Source of the DNA: Maritimibacter sp.
GTDB lineage: Bacteria > Pseudomonadota > Alphaproteobacteria > Rhodobacterales > Rhodobacteraceae
DNA length: 13,384 bases
Reading direction: 5' to 3'
NCBI GenBank assembly: GCA_020441225.1
Contig: JAGRMP010000355.1
Span: forward strand, 2,736-16,119
In this document: positions 1-5,725 of the stretch, one piece after another
Layout: each line of letters opens with the position of its first letter
Numbering within the stretch: position 1 is the first letter of the stretch
Program-made: the position numbers and the translations under genes
Notes under the pieces: generated by a model
Told to the model about the DNA's origin: nothing
What the model saw: the letters and a program-made list of their open reading frames with translations, nothing else
Database searches by the model: none

Positions 1-487
1 CGCCCATCGCCTTGGCGAAGGCGAGAACCGCACCGGCGACGATGCCGGGGAGCGACAGCGGCAGAGTTACGGTGAAATAGACACGCATACGCGAGGCTCC
101 GAGCGTGGCCGCCGCCTGTTCGAGCTTGGGGTCGACCGCTTCGACGGACAGCCGGATCGCGCGGACCATGAGCGGAAAGGCCATGACCGCCGCCGCCAGC
201 GCCGCCCCGGTCCAGCGAAAGGCAACGCCGAGGCCGAGGCTTTCGAGCAGGCCGCCCACGGGCGCGGTGGGGCCGAGCGCGAGCAGCAGCAGATAACCGG
301 TCACAACCGGCGGCAGGATCAGCGGCAGGTGCACCAGCCCGTTCAGGATCTCACGGCCGGGAAAACGCCAACGCGCGAGGGCATGGGCGGTGACCAGGCC
401 GAGCGGCAGGCTTGCCACCGTCGCGACCAGCGCCACCCGCAGCGACAGAGCGACCGCCTGCCATTCCTCGGGGCCGAGCCAGCTCAC
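1..487 (-). CDS. modB: Molybdate ABC transporter permease ModB (partial, runs off the left edge)
   Basis: Inner-membrane permease of the ModABC molybdate importer; it passes molybdate from ModA across the membrane using ATP hydrolysis by ModC. About 162 codons are visible. The translation begins VSWLGPEEWQAVALSLRVAL, followed by hydrophobic stretches (LPLILPPVVTGYLLLLALG). Near the window edge is the permease EAA loop, EQAAATLGASRMRVYFTVTL, followed by PLSLPGIVAGAVLAFAKAMG. That loop contacts the ATPase and is diagnostic of binding-protein-dependent permeases. The start chosen is GTG at 487-485, because GGGGAG at 500-495 is a well-spaced ribosome site and modA ends only 3 nt upstream, so the two are probably translationally coupled. 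The C-terminus, and presumably modC, lie beyond base 1. No frame damage is visible. Confidence 0.93.
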   Translation of the reverse strand, partial: MSWLGPEEWQAVALSLRVALVATVASLPLGLVTAHALARWRFPGREILNGLVHLPLILPPVVTGYLLLLALGPTAPVGGLLESLGLGVAFRWTGAALAAAVMAFPLMVRAIRLSVEAVDPKLEQAAATLGASRMRVYFTVTLPLSLPGIVAGAVLAFAKAMG

Positions 488-490
488 GGC

Positions 491-1249
491 TCAACTCCCC
501 AGCCAGGTGAAACCCTGCACCTCGAACACGGCGCGCGCGGCGGGTCCACGCAGATGGGCGCTGACGGCCTCGGTTGCGGCGCGGGCCCGCCCGGCCACCA
601 CGGCCATCGGGTAGACGATCGGCGGGTGGCTGTCCTCGGGGAAGGTCGCGACGACGCGGACGCGGGGCTCGGCAATGGCATCGGAGCCGTAGACCACTCC
701 AAGCGGCGCGGCCCCGGTGACAACAAGCGCCAGCGCGGCGCGCACATTGTCAGATTGCGCAACCTGCGGCGCCACGGCGTCCCACAGCCCGAGCGCGGTC
801 AGGGCGGCACGGCCGTATTGCCCGGCGGGCACCGCATCGACCAGCGCCATGGCGAGATGCCCGTCGCTCAGACGGGCGGGCAGCGCCGCGGGATCGCTCA
901 GGTCGATCGCTCCCGCCTCCGGGTCATGCGCGACCAAGACCAGCCGGTTCCCCAGAAGATCGCCGCGTGTCCCGGGCGCGACCCGGCCTTCGGCCTCGAG
1001 CGCGTCCATCCAGCCGGTGTTCGCCGACAGGAAGATGTCCGCCGGCGCACCGAGCAGGATCTGGCGGGCAAGCTGGGACGAGCCGGCATAGGAGACGACC
1101 AGGCGGTGACCGGTGGCGGCGGGGATCTGCGCTGCGATCTCGTCCAGCGCGGTCTTCAGACTGGCGGCGGCAAACACCACCACGTCTTCGGCCCGGGCAG
1201 GAGCGGCCACCAGGGCGATCAGGGCGAAGAGGCGGAGGATGCGGCGCAT
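491..1249 (-). CDS. modA: Molybdate ABC transporter periplasmic binding protein ModA
   Basis: Periplasmic solute-binding protein that captures molybdate (often also tungstate) and delivers it to ModB. The 252-residue product has a signal peptide at about residues 1-20 (MRRILRLFALIALVAAPARA, cleavage before ED). The family's mature N-terminus follows: VVVFAAASLKTALDEI (24-39) with ligand-type serine S30, then SYAGSSQLARQI (53-64), GAPADIFLSANTGWMDAL (67-84), and a late VVYGSDA segment. The length is typical of ModA. An in-frame upstream GTG (1387) would add 46 residues before the signal peptide, so ATG at 1249 is preferred. No convincing Shine-Dalgarno precedes this ATG, and a candidate promoter sits directly upstream, so a leaderless message is possible. 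First gene of the modAB(C) unit. No ModE-type palindrome was found upstream. Confidence 0.95.
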   Translation of the reverse strand: MRRILRLFALIALVAAPARAEDVVVFAAASLKTALDEIAAQIPAATGHRLVVSYAGSSQLARQILLGAPADIFLSANTGWMDALEAEGRVAPGTRGDLLGNRLVLVAHDPEAGAIDLSDPAALPARLSDGHLAMALVDAVPAGQYGRAALTALGLWDAVAPQVAQSDNVRAALALVVTGAAPLGVVYGSDAIAEPRVRVVATFPEDSHPPIVYPMAVVAGRARAATEAVSAHLRGPAARAVFEVQGFTWLGS

Positions 1250-1255
1250 GGCCGG

Positions 1256-1284
1256 ACTATCGGGGCGGGTCCGCCGCTGTGCAA
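1256..1284 (-). promoter_or_regulatory. Candidate modA promoter giving a leaderless transcript
   Basis: On the minus strand TTGCAC (1284-1279) and GATAGT (1261-1256) are separated by exactly 17 bases. GATAGT matches TATAAT at 4 of 6 positions. Transcription would begin about 6-7 nt further on, at or next to the modA ATG (1249), which fits the missing Shine-Dalgarno. The -35 match is weak; this is inference from spacing. Confidence 0.28.
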
Positions 1285-1392
1285 GGAGGATTTGGCGCGC
1301 GGCCGGGACCGGCGGGGTGCGGGCGAACCGGCTTTTTTCAGGGGGCAAAAGGCAACGCACCGTGCCTTGCGACGGCCGTACCACCAAGAAAT

Positions 1393-1497
1393 GGGACCGC
1401 GTGGAGCCTGCCGGGAGGAGGATAGCAGGGGACCACGCGGCCCTAAAGTGTGAACCATTACCGGGAGGAGGTGATAACGGTCCTGGACGTCTTCGCG
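1393..1497 (-). ncRNA. CcsR/cuckoo-type small RNA: two hairpins with CCUCCUCCC anti-SD loops
   Basis: Reading the minus strand, two hairpins follow one another. Hairpin 1 pairs ACCGUUA (1481-1475) with UAAUGGU (1460-1454), including one G-U pair, and has a 14-nt loop containing CCUCCUCCC (1471-1463). Hairpin 2 pairs GGGCCGCGUGG (1443-1433) with CCACGCGG plus CCC (1404-1393, one bulged U), then an inner stem CCUGC/GCAGG (1429-1425 with 1411-1407). Its 13-nt loop again contains CCUCCUCCC (1421-1413). The two loop motifs are exactly 50 bases apart. Tandem hairpins displaying CCUCCUCCC are the defining pattern of the CcsR RNAs of Rhodobacter sphaeroides and the wider alphaproteobacterial cuckoo family, stress-associated RNAs whose loops can pair with ribosome-binding sites. 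AUUUCUU follows hairpin 2 (1392-1386) and may aid termination. The 5' end is an estimate. It lies 144 nt upstream of modA in the same orientation, so it is either a free-standing sRNA or part of a modA leader. R. sphaeroides CcsRs follow a DUF1127 gene; I see none here. Confidence 0.62.
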
Positions 1498-1503
1498 AAA
1501 CGG

Positions 1504-1565
1504 CACTGGCCGCTTCGATTACACTGTCGCAAGGCGATGTCGCGGCCGCAAAAGAAATTGGTCAA
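1504..1565 (-). promoter_or_regulatory. Candidate promoter elements for the sRNA (weak)
   Basis: Two overlapping possibilities lie upstream of the sRNA. One is RpoH-like: CTTGCG (1533-1528) with GGCCAGTG (1511-1504), a 16-nt gap, which would start an RNA of roughly 105 nt near 1497. The other is sigma-70-like: TTGACC (1565-1560), 17 nt, CGACAT (1542-1537). CcsR RNAs in R. sphaeroides depend on RpoH-type sigma factors, which favours the first, but both -10 matches are poor. Confidence 0.2.
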
Positions 1566-1572
1566 CATCATT

Positions 1573-1602
1573 GAGCAATATGCTGCGACGCAGCAAATGC
1601 TC
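1573..1602. other. Nested inverted repeat (hairpin-forming) next to an A/T homopolymer
   Basis: GAGCA (1573-1577) pairs with TGCTC (1598-1602), and inside that TGCTGC (1581-1586) pairs with GCAGCA (1590-1595) around GAC. A run of seven A on the plus strand begins at 1615. On either strand the T-run is on the wrong side for an intrinsic terminator, so an operator-like dyad or an RNA structure is as likely. Part of the non-coding region 1250-1807. Confidence 0.4.
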
Positions 1603-1679
1603 GAAATCTGTGCACAAAAAAACTGCTGTTGCCGCGGGAATGGGCGGGGCCTTGGTGGATTCGGCCCAAAGCGCTTTGG

Positions 1680-1736
1680 TTCGACATTCCGAACAGTTTC
1701 GAATTCCGTAGGGAAGTGATTCGAACATTCCCGAAC
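1680..1736. repeat. Cluster of three TTCGA...TTCC boxes (putative regulator-binding array)
   Basis: Three related boxes occur: TTCGACATTCCGAAC (1680-1694), TTCGAATTCCG (1698-1708) and TTCGAACATTCCCGAAC (1720-1736). The first and third are near-copies starting 40 bp apart, about four helical turns. The first extends to a GTTCG-N6-CGAAC dyad. This is the most AT-rich part of the local non-coding region. No protein gene starts next to it; the nearest downstream units on the minus strand are the sRNA and modA. Confidence 0.4.
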
Positions 1737-1783
1737 GACGGGCGGTCATGAACGGTCGCATCGCGGGTCGCCGGAGGCCGGGT

Positions 1784-1805
1784 TGACGGGGGCGCCGACC
1801 CGTCA
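1784..1805 (-). terminator. Hairpin directly after the LysR stop codon
   Basis: TGACGGG (1784-1790) and CCCGTCA (1799-1805) form a perfect 7-bp stem with an 8-nt loop two bases past the LysR stop. No T-run follows, so termination is only plausible; it may simply stabilise the 3' end. Confidence 0.4.
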
Positions 1806-1807
1806 GT

Positions 1808-2704
1808 TCACTTCAGGGCTTCGGCCAGCACGTCGAAGACATAGCGCAGCCGCGGGCTGTTATGGATCTCGCGATGCGCGACCAGCCAGACCGGAAAGCT
1901 GAGCGGCGCCAGGTCCGGGTAGGCCAGCGCGACATCCGGGTCGCTGTCGCCGATCCGGGCGTCGATCATGCCGAGCCCCAGCCCCTGCTTCACCATCGCC
2001 CACATCACCAGGAAATTGTCGCAACGCAGGGCGATGTTGTCGGTGGTGACCCCGAGCCCCAGGGTGTTGAGCGCGCCGACATACATTTCCACATCACTGA
2101 GGCCGATGATGCCGGCGCGGCCGAGATCGGCAGGGCGGTTGATGGCGCCGAGCGTTTCGAGATAGGCCGGCGCACCGTAGAGGCGGGCGTGGGCCTCGCG
2201 GATCTTGCGCGCGACAAGGTCGGGTTCCTTCGGGCGGAAATTGCGGATCGCGATATCGGCCTCGCGGCGCAGGAGATCGGAGGCATCGTTGACGGCCACG
2301 ATCTCGATCGAGATCGACGGCTGCTCGGCCCGGATCCGGGCAATGATCGGCGGCAGCAGCAGGCCGGCATAGAGGTCGGAGGCCGAAATCACCACCGCGC
2401 CGGCCATGCTCTCGTTCTGGCCATAGGCCGACATCGACAGCCGCGCCGCGGCATCGCCCATGGCGCGCACGTGATCGATCAGCGCATGCCCCGCCGGGGT
2501 CAGCCGCAGACCGCGCCCGACACGTTCGAACAGGACCACGCCAAGCTCATCTTCGAGCGCGTCGACCTGGCGGCCGAGGGTGGGCTGGGCGAGCCCGAGC
2601 GCACGCGCCGCGGCCGAGAGCGAGCCCTCCTCGGCGGTCACGAGAAAAGCGCGGGCCCGGTTCCAGTCGAAGTTCACGTTTCGCCAATCCATACGGATAT
2701 GCAT
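1808..2704 (-). CDS. LysR-family transcriptional regulator
   Basis: DNA-binding regulator of 298 residues, the usual LysR length. The N-terminal winged helix-turn-helix spans about residues 14-73: FLVTAEEGSLSAAARALGLA, then QPTLGRQVDALEDELGVVLF and ERVGRGLRLTPAG. The rest is the periplasmic-binding-protein-like effector domain (VVISASDLYAGLLLPPIIAR, then DIAIRNFRP and the VKQGLGLGMIDARIG segment). It is transcribed away from the DUF4386/Rossmann pair starting at 2876, the classic arrangement for a LysR regulator of its divergent neighbours; the inducer cannot be read from sequence. ATG at 2704 gives the full ORF. A second in-frame ATG at 2692 (MDWRNV) is equally plausible and leaves the HTH intact. 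Neither has a strong Shine-Dalgarno. Confidence 0.92.
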   Translation of the reverse strand: MHIRMDWRNVNFDWNRARAFLVTAEEGSLSAAARALGLAQPTLGRQVDALEDELGVVLFERVGRGLRLTPAGHALIDHVRAMGDAAARLSMSAYGQNESMAGAVVISASDLYAGLLLPPIIARIRAEQPSISIEIVAVNDASDLLRREADIAIRNFRPKEPDLVARKIREAHARLYGAPAYLETLGAINRPADLGRAGIIGLSDVEMYVGALNTLGLGVTTDNIALRCDNFLVMWAMVKQGLGLGMIDARIGDSDPDVALAYPDLAPLSFPVWLVAHREIHNSPRLRYVFDVLAEALK

Positions 2705-2717
2705 AGCCGCTCCACGA

Positions 2718-2739
2718 ATCCAGTCAATTTTCTTTGGAT
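2718..2739. promoter_or_regulatory. Candidate LysR operator / promoter in the divergent intergenic region
   Basis: ATCCA (2718-2722) and TGGAT (2735-2739) form an inverted repeat around an AT-rich 12-bp centre, in the gap between LysR and the DUF4386 gene. On the minus strand the dyad contains TTGACT (2727-2722), a possible -35 for the LysR gene, with TATGCA (2705-2700) 16 bp on. This fits autoregulation by the LysR protein but is untested. Confidence 0.33.
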
Positions 2740-2822
2740 GCCTGTCGGGCTACCTTTGCTGTGCGTTCAGTAAGGCGCAGCACAAGCGACCAGACGAAAG
2801 ATTGCCCGGCCCGACCGGTCCG

Positions 2823-2838
2823 CCGCCCGCTCGGGCGG
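2823..2838 (+). other. GC-rich palindrome in the leader of the DUF4386 gene
   Basis: CCGCCCG (2823-2829) and CGGGCGG (2832-2838) are perfect inverted copies around CT, about 38 nt before the ATG at 2876. It could form a stable hairpin in the 5' leader or serve as a protein-binding dyad. No function can be assigned. Confidence 0.35.
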
Positions 2839-2875
2839 TGCCGGAGAGGCTTTGCCCGACACAAAGGACCAGACC

Positions 2876-3601
2876 ATGCACGTATTTTCCGACCCGACAT
2901 CCCGCTGCTACGCCCGTCTCACCGGGCTGTTCTACCTCATCATCGCCTTTGCCGGCGGCTTCGCCATCCTCTGGGTGCCGTCCCAGCTCCAGGTGGCCGG
3001 CGACGCGCAGGCGACCTTCGCCAATATCCTCGCGAGAAACAGTCTCTATCTCTGGGGTATTGGCGGTGAAGTTCTCATCCTCGTGGCCGAGATCATGGCC
3101 ACGGCGATGCTCTACTTCATGTTCAAACGGGTGAGCCCGGTGCTCTCCTTCGCCGCCGCGCTGGCGCGGTTGTCGATGGTGGGGGTGATGGCGGCGATGC
3201 TGTTCTTTCACTTCGCGGCGCTCACGCTGGCCGACCCCGGCACCACCCTTGCGAGTTTCACCGAGGCGCAGCGGATCGACCTCGCCGGGCTGATGCTCGC
3301 GACCCACGATGCCGGTGTCTGGATCTGGCAGATCTTCTTCACCGTCCATCTCGCGATCCTCGGCCAGCTCGTGGCGCGCTCGGGTGTCTTCCCGCGCCTC
3401 CTCGGCCACGCGATGACGCTGGGCGCGATCGGCTACACGCTCGACACGCTTTCGGCCTTCGTCTTCCCGGGCAATGCCGCGCTGGCGGGTGTGACCGGCG
3501 TGTTCCTCGCCATCGTCACCCTGGCGGAAGTGGGCTTTGCGCTCTGGCTGATCTTCCGCGGGCCCCGCCCCGCGGCCAGCACCGCTCCGGCCTTCGCCTG
3601 A
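2876..3601 (+). CDS. DUF4386-family integral membrane protein
   Basis: A 241-residue polytopic inner-membrane protein of unknown function that I match to the DUF4386 family. After the start SDPTSRCYARLTGLFYLIIA come about six hydrophobic segments: roughly residues 14-34, 57-83, 92-117, 145-166, 175-197 and 203-228. The tail RGPRPAASTAPAFA is cytoplasmic or periplasmic. A longer in-frame TTG start exists at 2852, but ATG 2876 is chosen because AAAGGA lies at a good distance upstream. The next gene follows after 62 bp with a nearly identical leader (CAAAGGACC versus CAAAGGACCC), which suggests one transcript, probably under the divergent LysR protein. Family assignment is by recalled sequence character only. 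Confidence 0.8.
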   Translation: MHVFSDPTSRCYARLTGLFYLIIAFAGGFAILWVPSQLQVAGDAQATFANILARNSLYLWGIGGEVLILVAEIMATAMLYFMFKRVSPVLSFAAALARLSMVGVMAAMLFFHFAALTLADPGTTLASFTEAQRIDLAGLMLATHDAGVWIWQIFFTVHLAILGQLVARSGVFPRLLGHAMTLGAIGYTLDTLSAFVFPGNAALAGVTGVFLAIVTLAEVGFALWLIFRGPRPAASTAPAFA

Positions 3602-3663
3602 CACCTCAACGGGACGCCGAGCGCGCCCCGACCCTCCCCTCATCTCATCAAAGGACCCAAGAC

Positions 3664-4371
3664 ATGAAACGTATCTGCATCATCGGCATCTCCGGCAAAC
3701 TCGGCCAGTACATGACCCAACACGCCCTCGACCGCGGCTTCGACGTGGTCGGCGTCTGCCGCCCGGAAAGCGTGGGCAAGCTCGACCGCTTCAAGGGCCG
3801 GATCACGCTCTATCCCGGCCGCACCGACGACGTTTCCGTCGTCTCGCAAGCGGTCAAAGGCTGCGATGGCGTGCTCACCGTGCTCGCCCCCTGGGGCTTC
3901 AACAACTACGCCAGCGGCACCGCCCGGGCGGTGATGGACAATGCCGAGCCCGGCGCGCGGCTGATTTTTTCCTGCGGCTGGCACATCTCCAAGGATGGCA
4001 AGGATCGCTACAGCCTGCGCCAGAGGACAATCTACGCCCTGTTCACTTTCCTAGGCTGGGCTACCCGGTTCGCCGACATTTCCGACCAGATACGTGCGAC
4101 GAACGCGATCTTCGCCTCCGACACCGCCTGGACGGTGGTGCGCGGCTCCAATCTCGAGGAGGGCGACAGCGAGGGGCTGCCGGTCTGGTCGCCACGGGTC
4201 GGCGATCCGGTCCTGGCCTCGAACAAGACCCGTCGGACGGACTTTGCCCTGTTCATGGTCCATGCCCTGACCGACGACCGGCTGATTCACGAGGCCCCGG
4301 CGATCGTGAGCCGCAAAAGCGCCTCGGCCCGGGCCCATGCCGCGCCCGCGGGCTTTGCCGTTCACGGCTGA
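3664..4371 (+). CDS. NAD(P)-binding Rossmann-fold protein (NmrA/NAD(P)H-binding type)
   Basis: A 235-residue cytoplasmic protein. The N-terminus MKRICIIGISGKLGQYMTQH is a beta-alpha-beta dinucleotide-binding fold with G-x-S-G-K-L-G at residues 8-14, followed by GFDVVGVCRPES and a TDDVSVVSQAVKGCDGVLTV segment as in atypical short-chain dehydrogenases. No clear YxxxK catalytic pair is present in the usual place, so it is more like the NAD(P)H-binding/NmrA group than a classical SDR; substrate unknown. ATG 3664 follows AAAGGA at a good distance. It sits 62 bp after the DUF4386 gene, presumably in the same operon. The C-terminal ~20 residues (SARAHAAPAGFAVHG) look low-complexity. Confidence 0.85.
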   Translation: MKRICIIGISGKLGQYMTQHALDRGFDVVGVCRPESVGKLDRFKGRITLYPGRTDDVSVVSQAVKGCDGVLTVLAPWGFNNYASGTARAVMDNAEPGARLIFSCGWHISKDGKDRYSLRQRTIYALFTFLGWATRFADISDQIRATNAIFASDTAWTVVRGSNLEEGDSEGLPVWSPRVGDPVLASNKTRRTDFALFMVHALTDDRLIHEAPAIVSRKSASARAHAAPAGFAVHG

Positions 4372-4389
4372 GAGACGGGATGTCGCCGT

Positions 4390-4417
4390 GGCGCCGATGC
4401 CTGCCGGTGTCGGCGCC
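4390..4417 (+). terminator. GC-rich hairpin after the Rossmann-protein gene
   Basis: GGCGCCGA (4390-4397) pairs perfectly with TCGGCGCC (4410-4417) around a 12-nt loop, 18 nt past the stop. No T-run follows, so it is at best a weak or Rho-assisted terminator. Confidence 0.35.
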
Positions 4418-4445
4418 AAACGCGCGATCCGTCCAGGGTCGGGAC

Positions 4446-4628
4446 TCACCGGGTCCGCCGCAGGATTGCGGCCGCGCGCAGGATTGCCGACAGAAAGATG
4501 TCGGCGCGCCGGCCGGGACCTGTTGCGATCCTTCGGACATCCCCGGGGCGACAGAACATCCGCTCGACCGCGGTGCGCCCACGACAGGCGGTTTTGTCAT
4601 GGGAACGCGGGGGCTCCGTGTCGGGTCG
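4446..4628 (-). pseudogene. Decayed C-terminus of an IS5-family transposase
   Basis: A minus-strand reading frame gives RPDTEPPRSHDKTACRGRTA, then VERMFCRPGDVRRIATGPGR and RADIFLSAILRAAAILRRTR before a TGA. This resembles the end of IS5/IS427-group DDE transposases, whose usual form is roughly HDK..Y..R..IE.MFGRLKDWRR.ATRYDR....F.SA...AA. The Y-2-R-3-E-6-K signature keeps R and the catalytic E (in VERMF), but the Y position is C and the K position is G, and the RYDR stretch has become GPGR. Only about 60 residues remain; the DD part is absent and I see no clear terminal inverted repeats. An old inactive fragment. Identification is by recalled family pattern. Confidence 0.62.
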
Positions 4629-4869
4629 GCGGGTTGACGGCCTCGCAGGCCCGCTCGGCCACCGCAATCTCCCGTCCGTCCCTGGCGGACGCGAAGCAAA
4701 TCAACGGCTCGGGTGAGGTCAGCGAACTGAGGACGGAAACTAGTCCCCTAGGGGAGTGGTCCAAAGCAGCAACAGAAAACTTACTATTTTCAGTGTGTTG
4801 AAAAATTCGTCCGTAAACTTTCCGTTCACTTTCGGCCCGGTGCCGCAGCGCACTCAACGGGGCGAAGGG
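4629..4869. other. Gene-poor stretch with a 12-bp palindrome; no supported gene
   Basis: No convincing gene. Weak overlapping frames exist on both strands (plus to 4801; minus 4597-4857, 86 codons), but neither resembles a family I know and neither has a good ribosome site. The block holds a perfect palindrome TCCCCTAGGGGA (4744-4755) beside ACTAGT (4739-4744), then an AT-rich stretch (4772-4830) unlike its GC-rich surroundings. Next to the transposase scar, it may be further IS or insertion debris. Confidence 0.4.
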
Positions 4870-5154
4870 TCACTGCGGAGAACCCGTCTGGACCTCTTGG
4901 ATGATCCGCTGCGCCCAATCGCCCAGGATCGGGACGAAGTCGATCGACCCCAAGACGCGCAGAACCAGCGCCAGCAGGATGGTTGCTCCCAGGGTCGAGC
5001 CGAGGCCAAAAGCCAGACCCCGCACCAGGCTCCAGGACGCCACCCGGTAGATCGAGCTCTCGATGCGGAAGTACCGCTGATCGTTCAGGCGCTTTACTTC
5101 CGCCCGCAGCGCTTCGAGTTCTGCCACAACGGCTGTGGTCTCATCGACGTCCAT
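4870..5154 (-). CDS. DUF5665-type small membrane protein
   Basis: A 94-residue protein of unknown function. Residues 1-28 are acidic and helical (MDVDETTAVVAELEALRAEV, then KRLNDQRYF), likely a short coiled coil on the cytoplasmic side. They are followed by SWSLVRGLAFGLGSTLGATI and one hydrophobic segment at about 44-67. The conserved-looking end IDFVPILGDWAQRIIQ (71-86) matches my recollection of DUF5665 proteins. ATG 5154 is preferred over an in-frame ATG at 5184 because AAGGAG sits just upstream at good spacing. The DUF1643 gene ends 38 bp upstream on the same strand, so the two may be co-transcribed. Confidence 0.75.
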   Translation of the reverse strand: MDVDETTAVVAELEALRAEVKRLNDQRYFRIESSIYRVASWSLVRGLAFGLGSTLGATILLALVLRVLGSIDFVPILGDWAQRIIQEVQTGSPQ

Positions 5155-5192
5155 CGTCCTCTCCTTCACTTGTCCCGTTTGCACACCCCGGC

Positions 5193-5699
5193 TCAGGACC
5201 AGGCTTCAGGTTGTCTCGCATAACCGATGTACAGCGGGTGCTTCGGATGCCCCGCCTTGGTCAGCCCGAGGTGGTAGAGCGGCACACCGGTCCGGCGCAG
5301 CAGGGCTTCCACCGTCGGGCCGCGGCCCAGATGCTCACCGTGCGTTCCCCAGGCACAGATGACCTGATCCGCCCAAAGCGCGCCGTTCCGGATCGCCGCG
5401 TCGTTGGCGGCACCGACGGGGTCCGGCGCGGCGCGCATCTTCTTCGGATCGGTGTCGCGCCAGGCGAATATGTTGGTCACCCGAAACGCGCCGAACCCGA
5501 GCGCGCGGGCACGCCGTTCGCAGCGCTCCACGGTCGGATCGTTCTGCACTTCCGTCGCGGTGGACGGGTTGAGCATGACGAACAGGGCCTTGGCGCCGTC
5601 CGGGTCCCAGGTGCGGGTCAGCTCGTAGCGATATCGCTCGCAGTCCGAGTATACGGCGATGGACGGGGCATCGTCCTTGGTGTGGGTGCGGGTGATCAT
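5193..5699 (-). CDS. DUF1643 domain-containing protein
   Basis: A 168-residue soluble protein of unknown function. It shows the DUF1643 hallmarks: RYRYELTRTWDPDGAKALFV (22-41), MLNPSTATEVQNDPTVERCE (42-61), then the ARALGFGAFRVTNIFAWRDT segment, a CAWGTHG motif and the C-terminal GHPKHPLYIGY. ATG 5699 is chosen because the domain begins shortly after it. The open frame continues far upstream (to 6989), but only antisense to deoA, and that part is not a protein. No strong Shine-Dalgarno. It is divergent from deoA, sharing a 93-bp regulatory gap, and is followed by the DUF5665 gene. Confidence 0.85.
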   Translation of the reverse strand: MITRTHTKDDAPSIAVYSDCERYRYELTRTWDPDGAKALFVMLNPSTATEVQNDPTVERCERRARALGFGAFRVTNIFAWRDTDPKKMRAAPDPVGAANDAAIRNGALWADQVICAWGTHGEHLGRGPTVEALLRRTGVPLYHLGLTKAGHPKHPLYIGYARQPEAWS

Positions 5700-5725
5700 G
5701 GGGTTTTGTGACCCTGTCCGCGCGA

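Noticed and set aside
1250..1450. ModE-type operator or molybdenum-cofactor riboswitch upstream of modA
   Set aside because: No ModE-like palindrome is visible, and the structured element carries the anti-SD loop pattern instead of a riboswitch core.
329..1453. A 374-codon plus-strand open frame
   Set aside because: Antisense to modA/modB; composition is Gly/Arg/His-rich with no recognisable domain, whereas the minus-strand translations are clear ModA and ModB.
1450..1719. An 89-codon plus-strand ORF starting with GTG, close to a strong AGGAGG
   Set aside because: The apparent Shine-Dalgarno is the complement of the anti-SD loop and lies inside the frame rather than before it. The product resembles nothing known, and the region is better explained by the minus-strand RNA.
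1723..1736. LexA-like GAAC...GAAC
   Set aside because: The alphaproteobacterial LexA box needs a 7-bp spacer; here it is 6, and no SOS gene follows.
4597..4857. An 86-codon minus-strand ORF
   Set aside because: Overlaps the transposase scar in another frame, lacks a good ribosome site and has no recognisable domain; kept only as part of the unexplained block.
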